Below are positions 1 through 12,322 of a stretch of DNA of 64,000 nt, in pieces. The DNA is taken from assembly GCA_025403435.1 (NCBI GenBank), contig CM046340.1, forward strand, positions 27,040,210-27,104,209. Direction: 5' to 3'. The translations under genes and the position numbers were made by a program. Origin of the DNA: Artocarpus heterophyllus. Lineage: Eukaryota > Streptophyta > Magnoliopsida > Rosales > Moraceae. The notes under the pieces were generated by a model that was given only the letters and a program-made list of their open reading frames with translations, did not search any database and was not told the origin of the DNA. Within the stretch, counting starts at the first letter, position 1. Each line of letters opens with the position of its first letter.

Positions 1-1236
1 GGAACAACCAGACGAGTTCAAGGTCACGGGTCAAGAGGGGAAGGTTTGTAAGCTGCTAAAGTCAATTTATGGACTTAAGCAAGCATCCCGTTCTTGGAAC
101 ATAAGATTTGATCAAGTGATCAAGACTTATGGTTTCTCATAAAATGTGGATGAACCATGTGTTTACAAACACATAAAGGATAGGAAGGTGGTTTTTCTAC
201 TGCTCTATGTAGATGACATTCTACTAATTGGCAATGACGTTGGGGTGTTGTCATCGGTCAAATTATGGTTGACCAAGCAGTTTGACATGAAGGACTTAGG
301 TGAGGCTAATTTTGTTCTCGGTATCCAGATCTTTCGGGATAGGAAGAACAAAATGTTAGCTTTGTCTCAGGCCGGCTACATAGATAAAATTCTCAGGAGG
401 TTTGCAATGCAGGATTCCAAGAAAGGTGGGCAACCATCTAGGTCTGGAAATACTCTTTCTAAGAAAGACTCTCCAAAGTCTTATGAAGAAAGAGAATACA
501 TGAAGAAGGTGCCTTATGCTTCCGCAGTGGGTAGTCTCATGTATGCCATGCTTTGCACACGACCGGATATTAGCTATGCGGTTGGGATTGTAAGTCGATT
601 TCAGGCGGATCCAGGACCGAACTATTGGGTTGCGGTAAAGCATATTTTCAAGTACCTGAGAAGGACTCGAGGGTATATGCTTATGTATTCGGGTGAGGAC
701 TTGACTCCTCTAGGATACACTGATTCAGATTTTCAATCCTGTCTGGATTCTAGGAAATCGACTTCGGGGTTTGTGTTTACTCTGGGTGGCGGTGCCATCA
801 GTTGGAGAAGTGGAAGCAAGATTGCACTTCGGATTCAACGATGGAGGCCGAGTATGTGGCGGCTAGTGATGCTTCGAAAGAAGCAGTGTGGCTCCGCAAG
901 ATCCTTGGGGATCTTGAGGTAGTTCCTGGTATGGATAAGGCGGTATCACTGTACTGTGATAACAGTGCAGCGGTAGCTAATGCTAAGGAACCAAGATTTC
1001 ACAAGAAGAGTAAGCATATTGATCGGAAGTATCATGTGATAAAAGACTTCGTTGAGGGCGGGCATGTCACGGCGTGCAAGATTGCATCAGAGGACAATTT
1101 AGCTGATCCATTTACGAAGACACTTACTGGGAGAGTCTTCGAGAGGCATGTGGAAGCTATGGGGATGCGAAATTTGCAGTATTTACTCACTTTGTGCAAG
1201 TGGGAGATTGTAAGACATGTATGCCCTAAGGAGTAA
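1..1236 (+). pseudogene. Ty1/copia pol 3' part: reverse transcriptase and RNase H (decayed)
   Basis: This is the C-terminal part of a copia polyprotein; the gag, protease and integrase part lies outside the window. Reverse transcriptase motifs are visible: YGLKQASR near 70-90 and the catalytic YVDDILL near 208-228. RNase H motifs follow: YTDSDFQSCLDSRKSTSGF near 715-770, MEAEYVAASD near 841-870 and a CDNSAAVA segment near 955-978. The frame is broken by a TAA at 139-141 where the family has a Gln codon, and by a one-base deletion near 812, so RNase H continues in another frame to a stop at 1234-1236. That stop already lies inside the LTR, which is usual in copia elements. The RNase H and tail resemble the TAR/Angela lineages, but that assignment is tentative. 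It cannot encode a full active enzyme. Confidence 0.93.
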
Positions 1237-3269
1237 AAATGTAATATGTTTTTGGAGACATTTTTATCAATAAAGAATTTATTCATACCAAATCTTGTCC
1301 TCTTTACGTTCGTATTTGTTGAATGTATGATAAGCAAACAGCAGTTTGAGACTGTCAGTCTAAACCTTAAGAATTGGGCATATGATGGACTGATTATGCG
1401 GAAGACACGATTCTTAAGGTGACGGTCTAAAACATATGATCCGCAATCGAGGGAATAAAGTTGGGCTCTTTATTCATGTAAAGATTGTTATGTTGTCTAT
1501 ATCCCTTTTGGGAGATGGTTTGTCTTGGCCATCGGAGTTGGACTCCGTGAATAGAAACATTGGCACGTTGTCATAGGTGACGATGTGTTGGATCGGGATA
1601 TAAAGTGAATTGATTTGGATTAATAATTCTGTCTTGGCAAATCGATTCACTTTAGATAGTCATTTGTATTGTATCTTAATCCTGAGATGAATAGTGGGCC
1701 CGTTGTCTCGACTTGTGTCTTTTGATGTACCAATGGGTGACTCCCACATCTCTATAGTGGTATGCATGCCGGTACGTTGGAGGCATGACTCTTGATAGCG
1801 TAGACTTGTTATTCATAGATATGGAATCCATAGCTCCTCTTTAGGAGTAATGATATCCTCTTATATGCATTGTCCTGTAATTGGAAAACTGGAGCGCTCA
1901 ACCATTTGGATACATAGGTGTAACCGAATGGTGTACTATCTTTGGATAGTAAGTTTTCTAATGGTGAGATAATGAAACGTAAGATAAAAATGATCGGGAC
2001 GGTAAGACAGAACTTGTCCTTAAGCCGATTATGGATTATCATATGGGGGTACGATGCACTATGATATGTCATGGAGACTTAGCTACACGAGCTTCGTAAT
2101 TCTATAAAGTTCGAGAGTGCAGCTCCAAGCTTTTAGTGGAGTAGCGTTGGAGTTGATAATTGTGAAATATATATCTGGGATATTGGGTTTCATAATTATC
2201 ATGAGCTTGAACTTTATAGGTCCATTTTGGTCCCCTTTGCTAGCTCACAAAATCCTGTAACGACACGGCGTGCTTTTCCAATAATTGGTGACTTATGTCG
2301 GATTTATCAGATTGGTTTAAAATTTGTAAGAATCAGATAATTCATGTCTGTTTATTGGTTGAATTAATTTTGTAAGAAATTAGTTCAAGATAAACTTGTT
2401 GAATTATTGCGATCAGATAATTCTTGTCTGTTTATCGGTTGATTTAATTTTGGATAAATTAGATCAAGATAAACTTGTAGAATTATTGTGAATTGATTTA
2501 TTTTCTTAGAGATTATCTTGATAAAGTTTGTTTTGATCAGATAACTTCTCTATTGGGTTATTTAAATCAAAACTGAGACTTTATCATTTAGAATCTCGGG
2601 TGGAAAATAAAAGATTCGCGAAGATTTTTTCTCGGGAGTTCGGCCTGCCGGATGACGTGTTCGGCCTACCGGATGACGTGTTCGGCCTGCCGAACTGGCC
2701 TGATTGGCCTGCCGATCAGAAAGTTCGGCCTGCTGATCAGCGAGAGATAAGATTACGCATTTTCACGCGGATCTTATCAGATACTAATCCGAACTTGATT
2801 TTTTTTCGAGTTTTTGAGACCTAATCTGATATGGACTGACCCCAGGACCAATAGGTATAAAAAGGGAGTGAGTCTCATGATTTTCTCAGATCAATAGAGA
2901 TCAATTTGAGAGATTAAGAGTGATACTCTTCTAATGAGCATCTGAAAACTCCCTGAGAGCTTTTGTTCACAAATCACGAACACTAGCTTTGGGTTCTCTC
3001 TATTGGTTGGAAGGAGAGTCACCGGTGGAAGAGCTGTACGTGTGAGCCCACACTCACTCCAGTTGTGGATAGAGAATAGCAAAGAAGACTAGTTAGTTGA
3101 GGCTCTTCTGGAACGTTACTTCTCTACACGGATTGCGGAGGTTCTTCGGCACACTGAGGTTAGTAAGATCTGTCTAATTTATACATATAACATGTCAAAC
3201 TTGTGTTTTGGAAATTACTCTGATGAAATTTTTTTTTTTTAAATTCCGCTGCGCACTTTGTTTCCAACA
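1209..3269 (+). repeat. 3' LTR of the copia element (2.06 kb)
   Basis: The LTR runs from TGTAAGACATG to TTTCCAACA and is preceded by a purine-rich tract (AAGTGGGAGAT at about 1198-1208) typical of the plus-strand primer. Its ends were fixed by comparison with the reverse-complement copy at 25636-27649, which has clean TG...CA ends and a target-site duplication. It contains three nearly identical 21-bp units at about 2639-2700, expanded relative to the other copy. A TATA box lies at 2855. The DNA after 3269 belongs to another LTR family, so this element inserted into an older one. Confidence 0.9.
2855..2863 (+). promoter_or_regulatory. TATA box of the copia LTR
   Basis: GGTATAAAAAGGG follows the sequence GACCAATAG. 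The related solo LTR keeps GACCAATAGCTATATAAAAG at the same place on its strand, so the element is shared by two diverged copies. This marks the U3/R boundary region of the LTR. Confidence 0.7.
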
Positions 3270-3289
3270 TTATATTTCTTTATTTTTAA

Positions 3290-3900
3290 TGTTCATGATT
3301 TTTATTTTGTTTTGTTTGGGTGCCCAACTAAGTGAGATAGAATAATTATCTATTATTATATTTAAAATTTTTGATATGTAATTGTCTTACTTTTCTAATT
3401 CTTAGTAGCAAATTATGATTGATAATTGCGAGAGGCTTTTGTTAATTATGGTAAGAAGCATAATCTAGGTTGAACAATCTGAACCCATGTGTTTGTTATC
3501 TAGATCAACCTATCTTTGTAAACGTAATGCTTCCATTAAATTAAATCTAGAGAGCTTATTCTAGGTTATTTGAGGGAAAAAGGATTGAGTGAAGTGCGTA
3601 TTTTGCTTAATGACATATTAAGGAAAGATAGGGATAATTGTTTTCTACGGTTGGTAGTTCCGATAGTTAAAGTGGGAAAAATTTTGTGTTTAAATTTTAT
3701 AATTGTTGTCTAGTGGTAGAGAATGAACCTTTAACTTGCTTCATCAATATCGTTTACAATCTCGTGTAATTTAGTTTTGTTTTATTTATTTTCAATTTTA
3801 GTTAATTATTCAAAAATCCCCCGTTTAATTATTTAAAAAATTATTAACTTGTTAATTAAATTCAATTCTTTGCGATAACAACTCATACATATTGTTAAAC
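3290..3900 (+). repeat. Degraded LTR fragment of the LARD-like family found at 10.7-17.3 kb
   Basis: This block aligns along about 450 bases with the reverse complement of the LTR at 10661-12322. Shared landmarks, in the same order, include GTTTGGGTGCCCAACT, GATATGTAATTGTCTT, ATCTAGATCAACCTAT, AATTAAATCTAGAGAG and TTCTCTACGGTTAGTAG-like text. It is therefore a third, partial copy of that LTR in plus orientation. The copia LTR ends 20 bases before it, so the copia element probably landed in it. Confidence 0.75.
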
Positions 3901-3904
3901 TTAA

Positions 3905-4480
3905 TGATCATCAATATCTTATAGAAAAATATTCATTTGGGTGTCCCTTGAGACTTACCAAGAACCCTGTCTTGTTTAACCACATGTTCCTATTGATTTT
4001 GTATAATAGGCTTCATCTAATTGTGCATTCCCCGCATAGGCTCCACTTGAATAGGCTTCATAGATATTTGAGTTTCTAAAGTATCTACAGGATTAGTGCT
4101 AGAAGAACTTTTCTCTGTAGTAGAGTTACTAAAATGTAAGTAGGGAAAATCATTTTCATTAAACACAACATCCCTACTTATTATAGTCTCGAACCCTTTA
4201 CTATCCTTGTTCCAAAGTCTATATCCTTTAGTTCCCTGTGGATGCCCTAAGAAAATCCATTTTGGCGGCTTTCTTGTCCACCAAACTCAAGACCACTATC
4301 AGTCCTAAGTGTCTTGATTTTCTTATCAATTAAATTCTCTATCAAAGTTTTCCATTGTTTGAATTTACTAAATGCATCATTTTTGCTTTTAAGTAAGTAA
4401 ACCTAAACTTTCCTTTAAAAATCATCAAGTATGGATAGGAAATAGAAATTACCTCTATGAGTGGGTGTCCTTTCTGGACC
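3905..4480 (-). pseudogene. Ty1/copia integrase core and C-terminal remnant
   Basis: Read on the minus strand, 4260-4370 shows an integrase piece (KIKTLRTDSGLEFGG). The text then jumps almost at once to the integrase C-terminal motif (FLGHPQGTKGYRLW and IISRDVVFNE) at 4140-4270. Several hundred bases of integrase between these motifs are missing, so there is an internal deletion near 4270. Reverse transcriptase and the other LTR are absent below about 3905, where a different repeat family begins. It is a dead fragment. Confidence 0.8.
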
Positions 4481-5093
4481 TCATAGGTCAAAATGAGCGT
4501 ATTCCAAAATTGCTTTAGACTCATGCTTGCCTACCTTGAATTTTAGCTTATGTTGTTTTCCAAGTATACAATGCTCACAGAAATCAACCTTGCTTACCTT
4601 TCCTTTTCCCAAGAGTTTTTGTTCTGTAACACTTATGTGACCTAACCTCGTATGCCACGGTAGAGCTCGAGAGCCTTTAGGAGCAGTTGCTACTGCTGTG
4701 TTCCCCATCATTGTGTCAGCAATCATATGATAAAGATAATCTTTCTTTGTACCTTTTTATCATCACCATTAGTCCTTTACTGATCTTCATTGATCCTCCT
4801 TCAATTTTATTGACATACCCTAAGTTGTCAAGCATTCTAAGTGACACCAAATTCCTTGTCAAATTGGAAACATATCTTATTTCTTTAAGATGTCTTGTGA
4901 CATGATGAAACATTTCAAAACTTACTGTCCCAATGCCTTCTACTTGACAAGTACGACTATCACCCATCATGATTTTGCCACCAGTCACCGTTCTAAAGTC
5001 AGAAAGCCAATCTTTGTTGTGTGTCATATGGTAGATGTAGCCTGAGTCCAAAATCCAATCTTTAGCTTGAGAATCAGTGGAAGCCTTTAGCAC
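4481..5093 (-). pseudogene. Ty1/copia protease and pre-integrase remnant
   Basis: The segment 4716-5093 shows the retroviral-type aspartic protease site as WILDSGYIYHMT; DSG is kept, and the following position, usually Cys in copia, is Tyr. The segment 4481-4726 shows the gag-pre-integrase zinc-binding motif: HTRLGHIS followed by FCEHCILGKQHKLKF (the H...H...C..C pattern). The two segments are in different frames, so at least one frameshift separates them. The order protease, then integrase with reverse transcriptase later, is the copia order. Confidence 0.88.
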
Positions 5094-5146
5094 TTCCCTA
5101 TTGTCATAGCCATACCTATAATTTGCAGAATCCTGTTCTTCACTAT

Positions 5147-6024
5147 CTATAGGGTTTTTCTCTTTGTTCTTTCGAATCCATGCAAAACAGTCCTTCTTAA
5201 TGTGGCCAATCTTGCCATAACAGTAACATTTCTTATTACTATTTGGCCCTCTAAAAATGGACCTTCCTCTTTCATTATTGTTGCTTCATGAACGCTAATT
5301 TCCACTTTTGTTTTGGCTCCAACCTCGCGCCATATAATTTTCTCCATTAGATGACTGTTTTTCAGACTTTAATTCCAAATTCCTTGACCTTAAGGTAGAC
5401 AACACTTTTCTAATGAAATAGGTGTCCTACCATACTTTATGGTTGTTTTTACCTCTTTATAGGAGTTAGGCAAAGAGTTCAAGAGAATAAGCGCTTGATT
5501 CTCATCACTTAGGGCTTCTCCCTCACCAGAGTTTGCCAACTCTATATTTGTCCTTAAGAATTCATCTAGATTTTGTTATAGCCCCTTTGATGTGTTCGTC
5601 TTAAAACCAAACAACCTTTTCTTTAAGAAAATTTTATTTGTTAAGATTTTCTTTTGAAATAATTCATCCAATTTATTCCAGATTTTCGCAGGAGTGTCTT
5701 CTTATCAACCAATCTAATCATAGACTTAGATAAGTGGAAGATGATAGTAACTGTAGTCATCTCCAATAGTTTTTGTTTTTGATCTTTGAAGAAATTATCT
5801 GGGAAATTTATGGGATCGTCAAGGGCTTTAAGTATATCTAGTTACGCTAAAAAACCCTTGATCTTTCGTTTCCAAATTATGTAATCTCCTGTACCATCGA
5901 ATTTCTCAGTGTTGACCTTTATGCATTCTTGATCTTTGCCTTCTAATTCACTCAAACTGAAGGATAACTCATTGAAGAGATTTGTTAGATCAATTCCCAA
6001 ATCTTGCCCTAAATTTTCTTCCAA
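5147..6024 (-). pseudogene. Ty1/copia gag remnant
   Basis: The N-terminal gag segment (5842-6024) ends with KFDGTGDYIIWKRKIKGFLA, the usual start of the copia capsid domain. A zinc-knuckle-like stretch, CYCYGKIGHIKKDC, lies on the minus strand at about 5190-5232. It is a CCHC knuckle with its second Cys altered and spacing disturbed. The middle of gag is broken by frameshifts and stops. The order on minus is LTR, primer-binding site, gag, protease, integrase. Confidence 0.82.
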
Positions 6025-6075
6025 TTCTTTTCACCTTGAATTCCTTTGATTAAATTTGTAGCTCCAATTACCAAA

Positions 6076-6087
6076 GCTCTGATACCA
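6076..6087 (-). other. Primer-binding site (initiator tRNA-Met type)
   Basis: The minus strand reads TGGTATCAGAGC, the standard copia primer-binding site complementary to the 3' end of initiator methionine tRNA. It lies one base from the LTR edge at 6089 and about 50 bases before the gag start, as expected. Confidence 0.92.
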
Positions 6088-6088
6088 T

Positions 6089-6616
6089 TGTTGAAAAAAT
6101 CCATCAACAATACTGCAATCGAAACAACACACAACAAATTGTAATGTAAAAACAAGAAGAAAAAAGCAAGATTTTAGCAAGGTTCGGCCAATTGCACCTA
6201 TGTCCTTGTGAACTCCCCTTGAGGGAATTTGGTCTATCTTTTATTGTTAAAATGGTACAAAACTCTCAAGAACACAACATTTCTCTCACCAACCCAACAA
6301 ACTTATCCCAAGAAACTACATACAAGAAAACCCCTGAAAAAATTTCCTTTTTACTAGACTTTCTCTTGACTTTTTCTTCACTTTCTTGTTCATTGAAAAT
6401 AGAAAACTAACTTGCTTTAAGTATCACGTATTTATATATTTACACTAATAGCAGAGTCCAACTAGAAATATGACATGCCATTACATTTAATATCCAAACG
6501 ACATCAACATATGTAGTATAGCTAAATAATATGTCATTTTTGACTTCTAGGAAGGAAAAATCTTCTAATTTTTTGAGTTTATTTTCTTTGAGTCACATCA
6601 GAACTGATTTTCAACA
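6089..6616 (-). repeat. 5' LTR of the minus-strand copia remnant (528 bp)
   Basis: On the minus strand it begins TGTTGAAAATCAG and ends TTTTTTCAACA, directly followed by the primer-binding site. The matching 3' LTR is not found at the other end, so target-site duplication cannot be tested. Confidence 0.85.
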
Positions 6617-9600
6617 CTAAAGTTTTATGTTAGCACCACTTGCTTTTCTTTTTATATATGTGTTGGTCTTCGAATTATTTTTACCACCTTGCAATAAGCC
6701 TCTTCCCACTCATTCTTACTAAGTTTTCATCTCTCAACTTTAGTTGAAGCTTGCTTCCATGTTAGAATTCCACCAAGTTTGATAATCTCCTTTTTGACCT
6801 CATTTCACAAGCATTAAGGTGAGTCTTTGTATATGCACATCATAGAATGTATTTTTTATAATGACCCTACCTACATAGCAGATACTTAAATACTTAGTCT
6901 TGATCTTAAAAATGCCTTAACATAAAGTACTTGAATTGCGAAATTTTTTTAAAACAAAACTTGATATTGATTTCCTAAAATATTTCTTTTAAAGAAATAT
7001 TGATTTCTTTAAACATAACATAATCATAATTTCTAAAGGTTTAATTCTTTACATACATCAAACATTGATTTTTTAAAACATAATAATAATTCCTTAAAAC
7101 TTTTCTTCAAATATAAAGATAATTATTTGGAAACTATATCTTTTAAACATTTCTTAATTTAAATGATAACATTTCTAAAACAATTCTAAATTAAATATCA
7201 TTATAAATTCCTATTTTAAATGCCTTTTAAATCCTTCCTTAAATTGTCACTATACTTTTCTTATAATTTATTGTCTTAAAATTAACATATTGATTTCTTA
7301 AAACTTATTTTCTTTTAAACTTAACATGATAATAATTTCTTATAATTTATTCATTTAAGTCTAACATGTTAGTTTCTTAAAACATAATCTTTTAAACTTT
7401 CATAATAATAAATTCATAAAACATATTCATTTAAATCCTTTCTTAATTTAATGTAAAACTCCTATAAACATTTTTAATTCTAAATAATTTATAATTTCCT
7501 TGCTTGAAAATTTTCGTGTATTTTTCATATTTCATGTTACAACATTTTCAAATCTTAAAATTCTCTCGATCAAGGTTGTATCATCACAACCTCAATTAAG
7601 TAATTTTATTTACTTATTTATACGTACATAATTTTTGTGAAATAAAACGTGCGTAATTTCGTAAACTAAAAATGCAGAAATATTACATTTGCATGAGTGG
7701 AATCCATTCCCATCTCCATCATTCGTTCGTCGCTTACCATTGCCCATCAAGTGTTGCTAGCAGGTTTTTTTATCTGCAACATGAACATACTTAAATGAGC
7801 TTTCGCTTAGCAAGTAGGAAATTAGACTCATAAAATATAATTAAAAATCATTTGAATATTTTATGCTTACTTATCAACTTGTTTTATACTTTATTATTTA
7901 AGCTTTAACTTATGTTACTGAATGAGCCCGGATGATCGTATCGGTTGCACATGGTCTTCGGGAAGTCAAGATTCGCGAGGTCCTTAACAACACCGAGATC
8001 ATAAACTATTTTGAAGCCTCCCAGTAGGTCAAGAGGTTGGTACAACACCCTTAACTTGTTTTATTAATTTCACTTATCTTATTGTGTATATGTAGTATGA
8101 CATGTTACTACATAACATCACAATTACTTAACTCATAAAGCATAAATTGTAAACATGCTTAACATGAAGGTGACTAAATGATATAATTTTATTATTGCAT
8201 ACATCACATATCAATCATGACATAATCACAACATAGCATGACATGACATGACATAAACATAATAATTCATAATCATGTCATAACATAAGAACACATCATA
8301 ACATAACACAATGTGACAAATCACTGATCATGCATTTCATAATTTTTTATGAAAACATGTAAAACAGTATTTAAAAACTATTTTCCTACTGTAGGTGAGA
8401 TTCCTAGTTACCTAGACTCCGAGCTAAGCAACTCTAGTTGTAGCTTGTTGATCTTATAGTCTAGGAAGCATCCACACAATGATCCTAGAGCAACCATGGG
8501 TGACTAAAATTGCTTCTTGGAGATCACACACTACAGTCTATGTCACCTCGATCTGTGTGCAGTCAATGCTGGAAGATTTTCAATGGAGTGAAATTAGCTC
8601 GAATGGAGGCACCATAGCATTTGGAGCATCGAAATGAGTCGGGAGATTGTCTCAGATCATCGATCGGAGGTCAGGAGCATGAAACCCGAGGTCTATTGGA
8701 AACTGACCACCCACGATGGCATGTGGGGTGTGTGCGATGGCTTCGATGACTGGTCTAAGCTACAACTTTGACTCTTGGTAATTTTGGAAATTTTAAGTTT
8801 AATGGTGCAGCCAATTTCAACTGGTTGGGCCTCTAATGTTGTAGATCATGCTCGAAAATCATGGCCACAAAAGGCAACATGGACAATGACCCTTCAACGA
8901 TCATGATCCAAAATTGACTAAGGGTTTTTGTTTTCCGTGTCACTTTGAATCTTTCCTCGAAGGTAGGGCTACTCAACACTACCAAAAACCACAAAATCAA
9001 AGTGACCCTGAGCAGCTCATGACGGCGGTCACGGTTCTTTGTCAATCAGCAGCTGTTGCATGTAAATGAGGATAGGAAAAGCATCCTTGTGCATTTTTGA
9101 TTGTTTTGCCTCAATCAATTTAAGGTAACATGGTAGGGAACAGCAAGAATGCAGGCTCCCATGGCAATACATGGCGGTGGTCATGGTTCTCTGTCGCTAA
9201 TGGTCATTCTCATGAAATTGAGAGAGGGAATCATTCCTTGCACATCTCTGAGTAATTTGGCTCCAGCAATTTGGACTGATATGGTAGGAAACACCATGGT
9301 TGACGTCTCATACTATGGCAACGGTAGGTGCTCTCTATTCTTCAACTGGTAGTAGTGCAATGGCCAAATTAAGTAGGGCATTCTCATCATTGGACTTGCC
9401 TGAATCTACTGACATCGGAGGTGCACAACACCATCACCTAGAATGGGTGAATCGACGACAAGACGATGGCGGAAAAAGAGCAACTCTATTTGGCTTTTTC
9501 CATAGCTGTTGAGACAGAACAAGGGTTGGAACTTGTTCCTCTCATCATTGTGATCATGTAGGAATAAGAATCTCGTCAATCGGACGCCAGAGGGTGGAGA

Positions 9601-10660
9601 TATCTTGCCAAAAAGTTATGGGTTTTTCTACTACTTTGGCCGACGGTGCGGCCTGCTTTAGTAAAGTTATGGATGACGCGACACCTCAATGGAACTAGCT
9701 CGTCGAGATCTTTCCATTGGTGTAGGAGGTGTCGAAAACCGATGCTAAAATCTTGATTTGAGTTTTTGATTGGTTGTGATGGACATGGAAGAAAGAAAAA
9801 GTAGAGGGAGAAAATGGGCTACTTCGATTGGCTAAATTTTTTCTTTCATGTATATATATATATGTACATTATCATTGTTCATTAAAGCGTAGATTATGTC
9901 GTGGTTGGATCGATCAATCTTTGATCTGTAACTTTGAAATTCATGTAATCATAACCGTACTTTTAAAACCATAACATTCTTGGTCTTGCTACAAATAATT
10001 GAATAAATTCAAATTTTTTTACTGTGTTTCTGAACTTACTAATAATTTTGTATTGTCATAAAATCATTTTCATGAATCTAAGTGTATCTTCTAGATTTTG
10101 TGATTTTATTCTAAAATGGTAAACTTTGAGATTTGTGTATTTTAAAATCAGTGATTAACTATAGTCACCATATTTATTTATTTTTCTTAAAATAATATTC
10201 TGTATTTAGAACTTTGATCAAAATAATTTTTTGTAAATTTTAAAACTTTAAAATGCTAACTAATAAATCAAACATATTTTATTACTTATTTAAATTATTC
10301 TACAAATTTAAGTACCTTACGATAATATATTTTTAACTATAAAATTATATTGTTAAGTAACGGCCACATAAGTAAGGTGTTATATGAGATAAGTGGAAAT
10401 TCTTTTCAACTGCATCACAAGATTAATTTTATAATATATATAATTTTCTAGACCATTTGCATATGGCATAATGGCACATGTGCAGATTTCTAAAGAAAAT
10501 CATCATCGTACTATGAGAAAGAGACTATTTATATATGTGTTATATAGTTTGTTTGTAAGTAGCCTCAATTAATTCCATAGGTTAAATTGGGACTCAAATG
10601 ATTTCATGTGGCAGATTGTGACCATTTTTGAACCTTTTTGTAGTTCTTAAGATTGCGGGT
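6617..10660. other. Gene-free AT-rich repeat DNA
   Basis: No protein family is recognisable. 6900-7560 is very AT-rich, with loosely repeating blocks of the type TTTCTTAAAACATAATAA. 8220-8300 is a low-complexity stretch rich in CATGACATAA words. Parts of 7600-9850 look like old LTR sequence because of mixed composition and internal duplication, but I could not find ends or a coding region. The short open frames at 8833-9512 have no recognisable motif. Confidence 0.6.
9010..9300. repeat. Degenerate tandem duplication (about 150 bp unit)
   Basis: Two adjacent blocks share ordered words: GGCGGTCACGGTTCT / GGCGGTGGTCATGGTTCT, then GCATCCTTGTGCA / TCATTCCTTGCACA, then ACATGGTAGGGAACA / ATATGGTAGGAAACA. 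The alignment is approximate. Confidence 0.5.
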
Positions 10661-12322
10661 TGGTAAGTCTTGGGGGACACCACACCTTACTTAAAGTATA
10701 GTCACGGTCAAGTAAAGTGTTGAGTAAGGATTGTTCACGCAGAGGATGGGTTTAATAAATAAAACTAAGAAACAATAAAACTAGCACAATTTAGGGATTT
10801 AGAAACTAATTAACTAAATAACAAAATTAGATAAAATAAAGGTAATAATTAAACTGAAGACAATAATAATTGAATTGGTTAAAGGATCATTCGTCACTAC
10901 TGAACGATAATCTCACAATTAATCACAAAACCATTTCTAATCTTCCATTGAAACTACTAACCGTAGAGAATAACAAGCTCTGTTATTCCAATCTTTTCTT
11001 AGTTTGTACATTTAATAAGATAAGCGCTCAATTAAACCCCTTTTGCACTAAACAACCTAAAATAAGCCCTCTAGATTTAATTTAAAGGAAGCATTAAGTT
11101 GAGAAAAATAGGTTGATCTAGGCAATAATCATCAAGCTCAGATCATTTCACCTAGGTTATGCTTCACATGCAATCATATGAAAACTTGACCATAATCAAT
11201 GACCACAATTCGCTATTGATAATTAGAATAACAAGACAATTACATATCACGCATCCCAACCTAGCAATAGAATATTTTCAAGTCCTATTCAGTTGGCTAC
11301 CCAAACAAAATAAGAAAATAATCAAAATAGAAGAACGTAAATTATCTCAATTGGAAAATCGAAAATAATTCTATAAATTAATCATAAAATCATGTCTAGG
11401 ATTTTAAATTACCCTTTAACTAAAAGAAAACTAAAATAACATAATTAAAAAGAAAAAAAAAAGAATAACAAAAAAAAGGTTTTGGAGTTGAAAATCCTTC
11501 CACGTAGACCGTTCTCCTTAGCCTTTACCAAAGCTTTCTCCTTTTTTTTTCCTTCTTCTTTTTCATCTCGTAAGCCTAAAAATAACTAAGGAAAAATTAA
11601 AAAAATAATATACTTATAGAAAAACTGATAGAAAAATTGATCTAATTTGTGTTCTAAGTGAGGTATTTATAGGTTTTAGCCTTGAGAGTTGAAAAGAGGC
11701 AACATGAGGTCAATTTTTAGTCATGCACAAAGCCACTAGATGAGGAACGTAGTTGTTTGGGGTGTGGCTATGCAAGGACGAAACTTTTCATATGAGGACC
11801 CAGTCTTCATTTGGGGGCAGCGTGAATCGGTACTGCTATGCATATGCATGAACAACTTCTTCTCGCACACGGGGCAAGCTTTGTTGCTTGCGGCCATGCA
11901 AAACACTTGGCATTGGGGTGCATTTTATTTCTTCTGCGTGCAGCCGTATGCTTCTTGGTCTGTAGGGGCGTGCATGTAGCCTATTAGGGCAACTGCATGA
12001 GAGTTTTCCTTGGCCATGCCTGCTCTCTATACTCGGGCGTAGCTGCGGGGAATTTTCCTCATGGGGGCATGGATTATTTCAACTAAAATTTCTTATTTTA
12101 CCCTAAAAATCTCCAAAACTTCAAATTTTCCTCTAGTTGACCTTTAACTAAATAAATGTTATTTTAAGCTCCAAATTTTGCTTCGTTTCATACATTTTTC
12201 ATCTCTTTACCTTAAAACACATGCAAACACAATAATTATAATTAAAATACAAAATACTCAAGAATTTGCAAGGAGATATGAGAAAATTAATTAGAAAATT
12301 ATATCCAATTGAACACTTATCA
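10661..12322 (-). repeat. 3' LTR of a LARD-like element (1.66 kb)
   Basis: It aligns over its whole length with 15398-17285 in the same orientation. On the minus strand it begins TGATAAGTGTTCAATTGG, preceded by the purine-rich GTGTGGGGAAATT. This arrangement (AAGTGTGGGG just before TGATAAGTG) is common at the 3' LTR of plant Ty3/gypsy-related elements. The other end lies near 10661 (TGGTAAGTCTTGGGG on plus). I found no clear target-site duplication. Confidence 0.82.

Noticed and set aside
10640..10665. Target-site duplication for the LARD-like element
   Set aside because: Bases before 10661 (CGGGT) and after 17285 (GGGAC) do not match, so I do not claim one.
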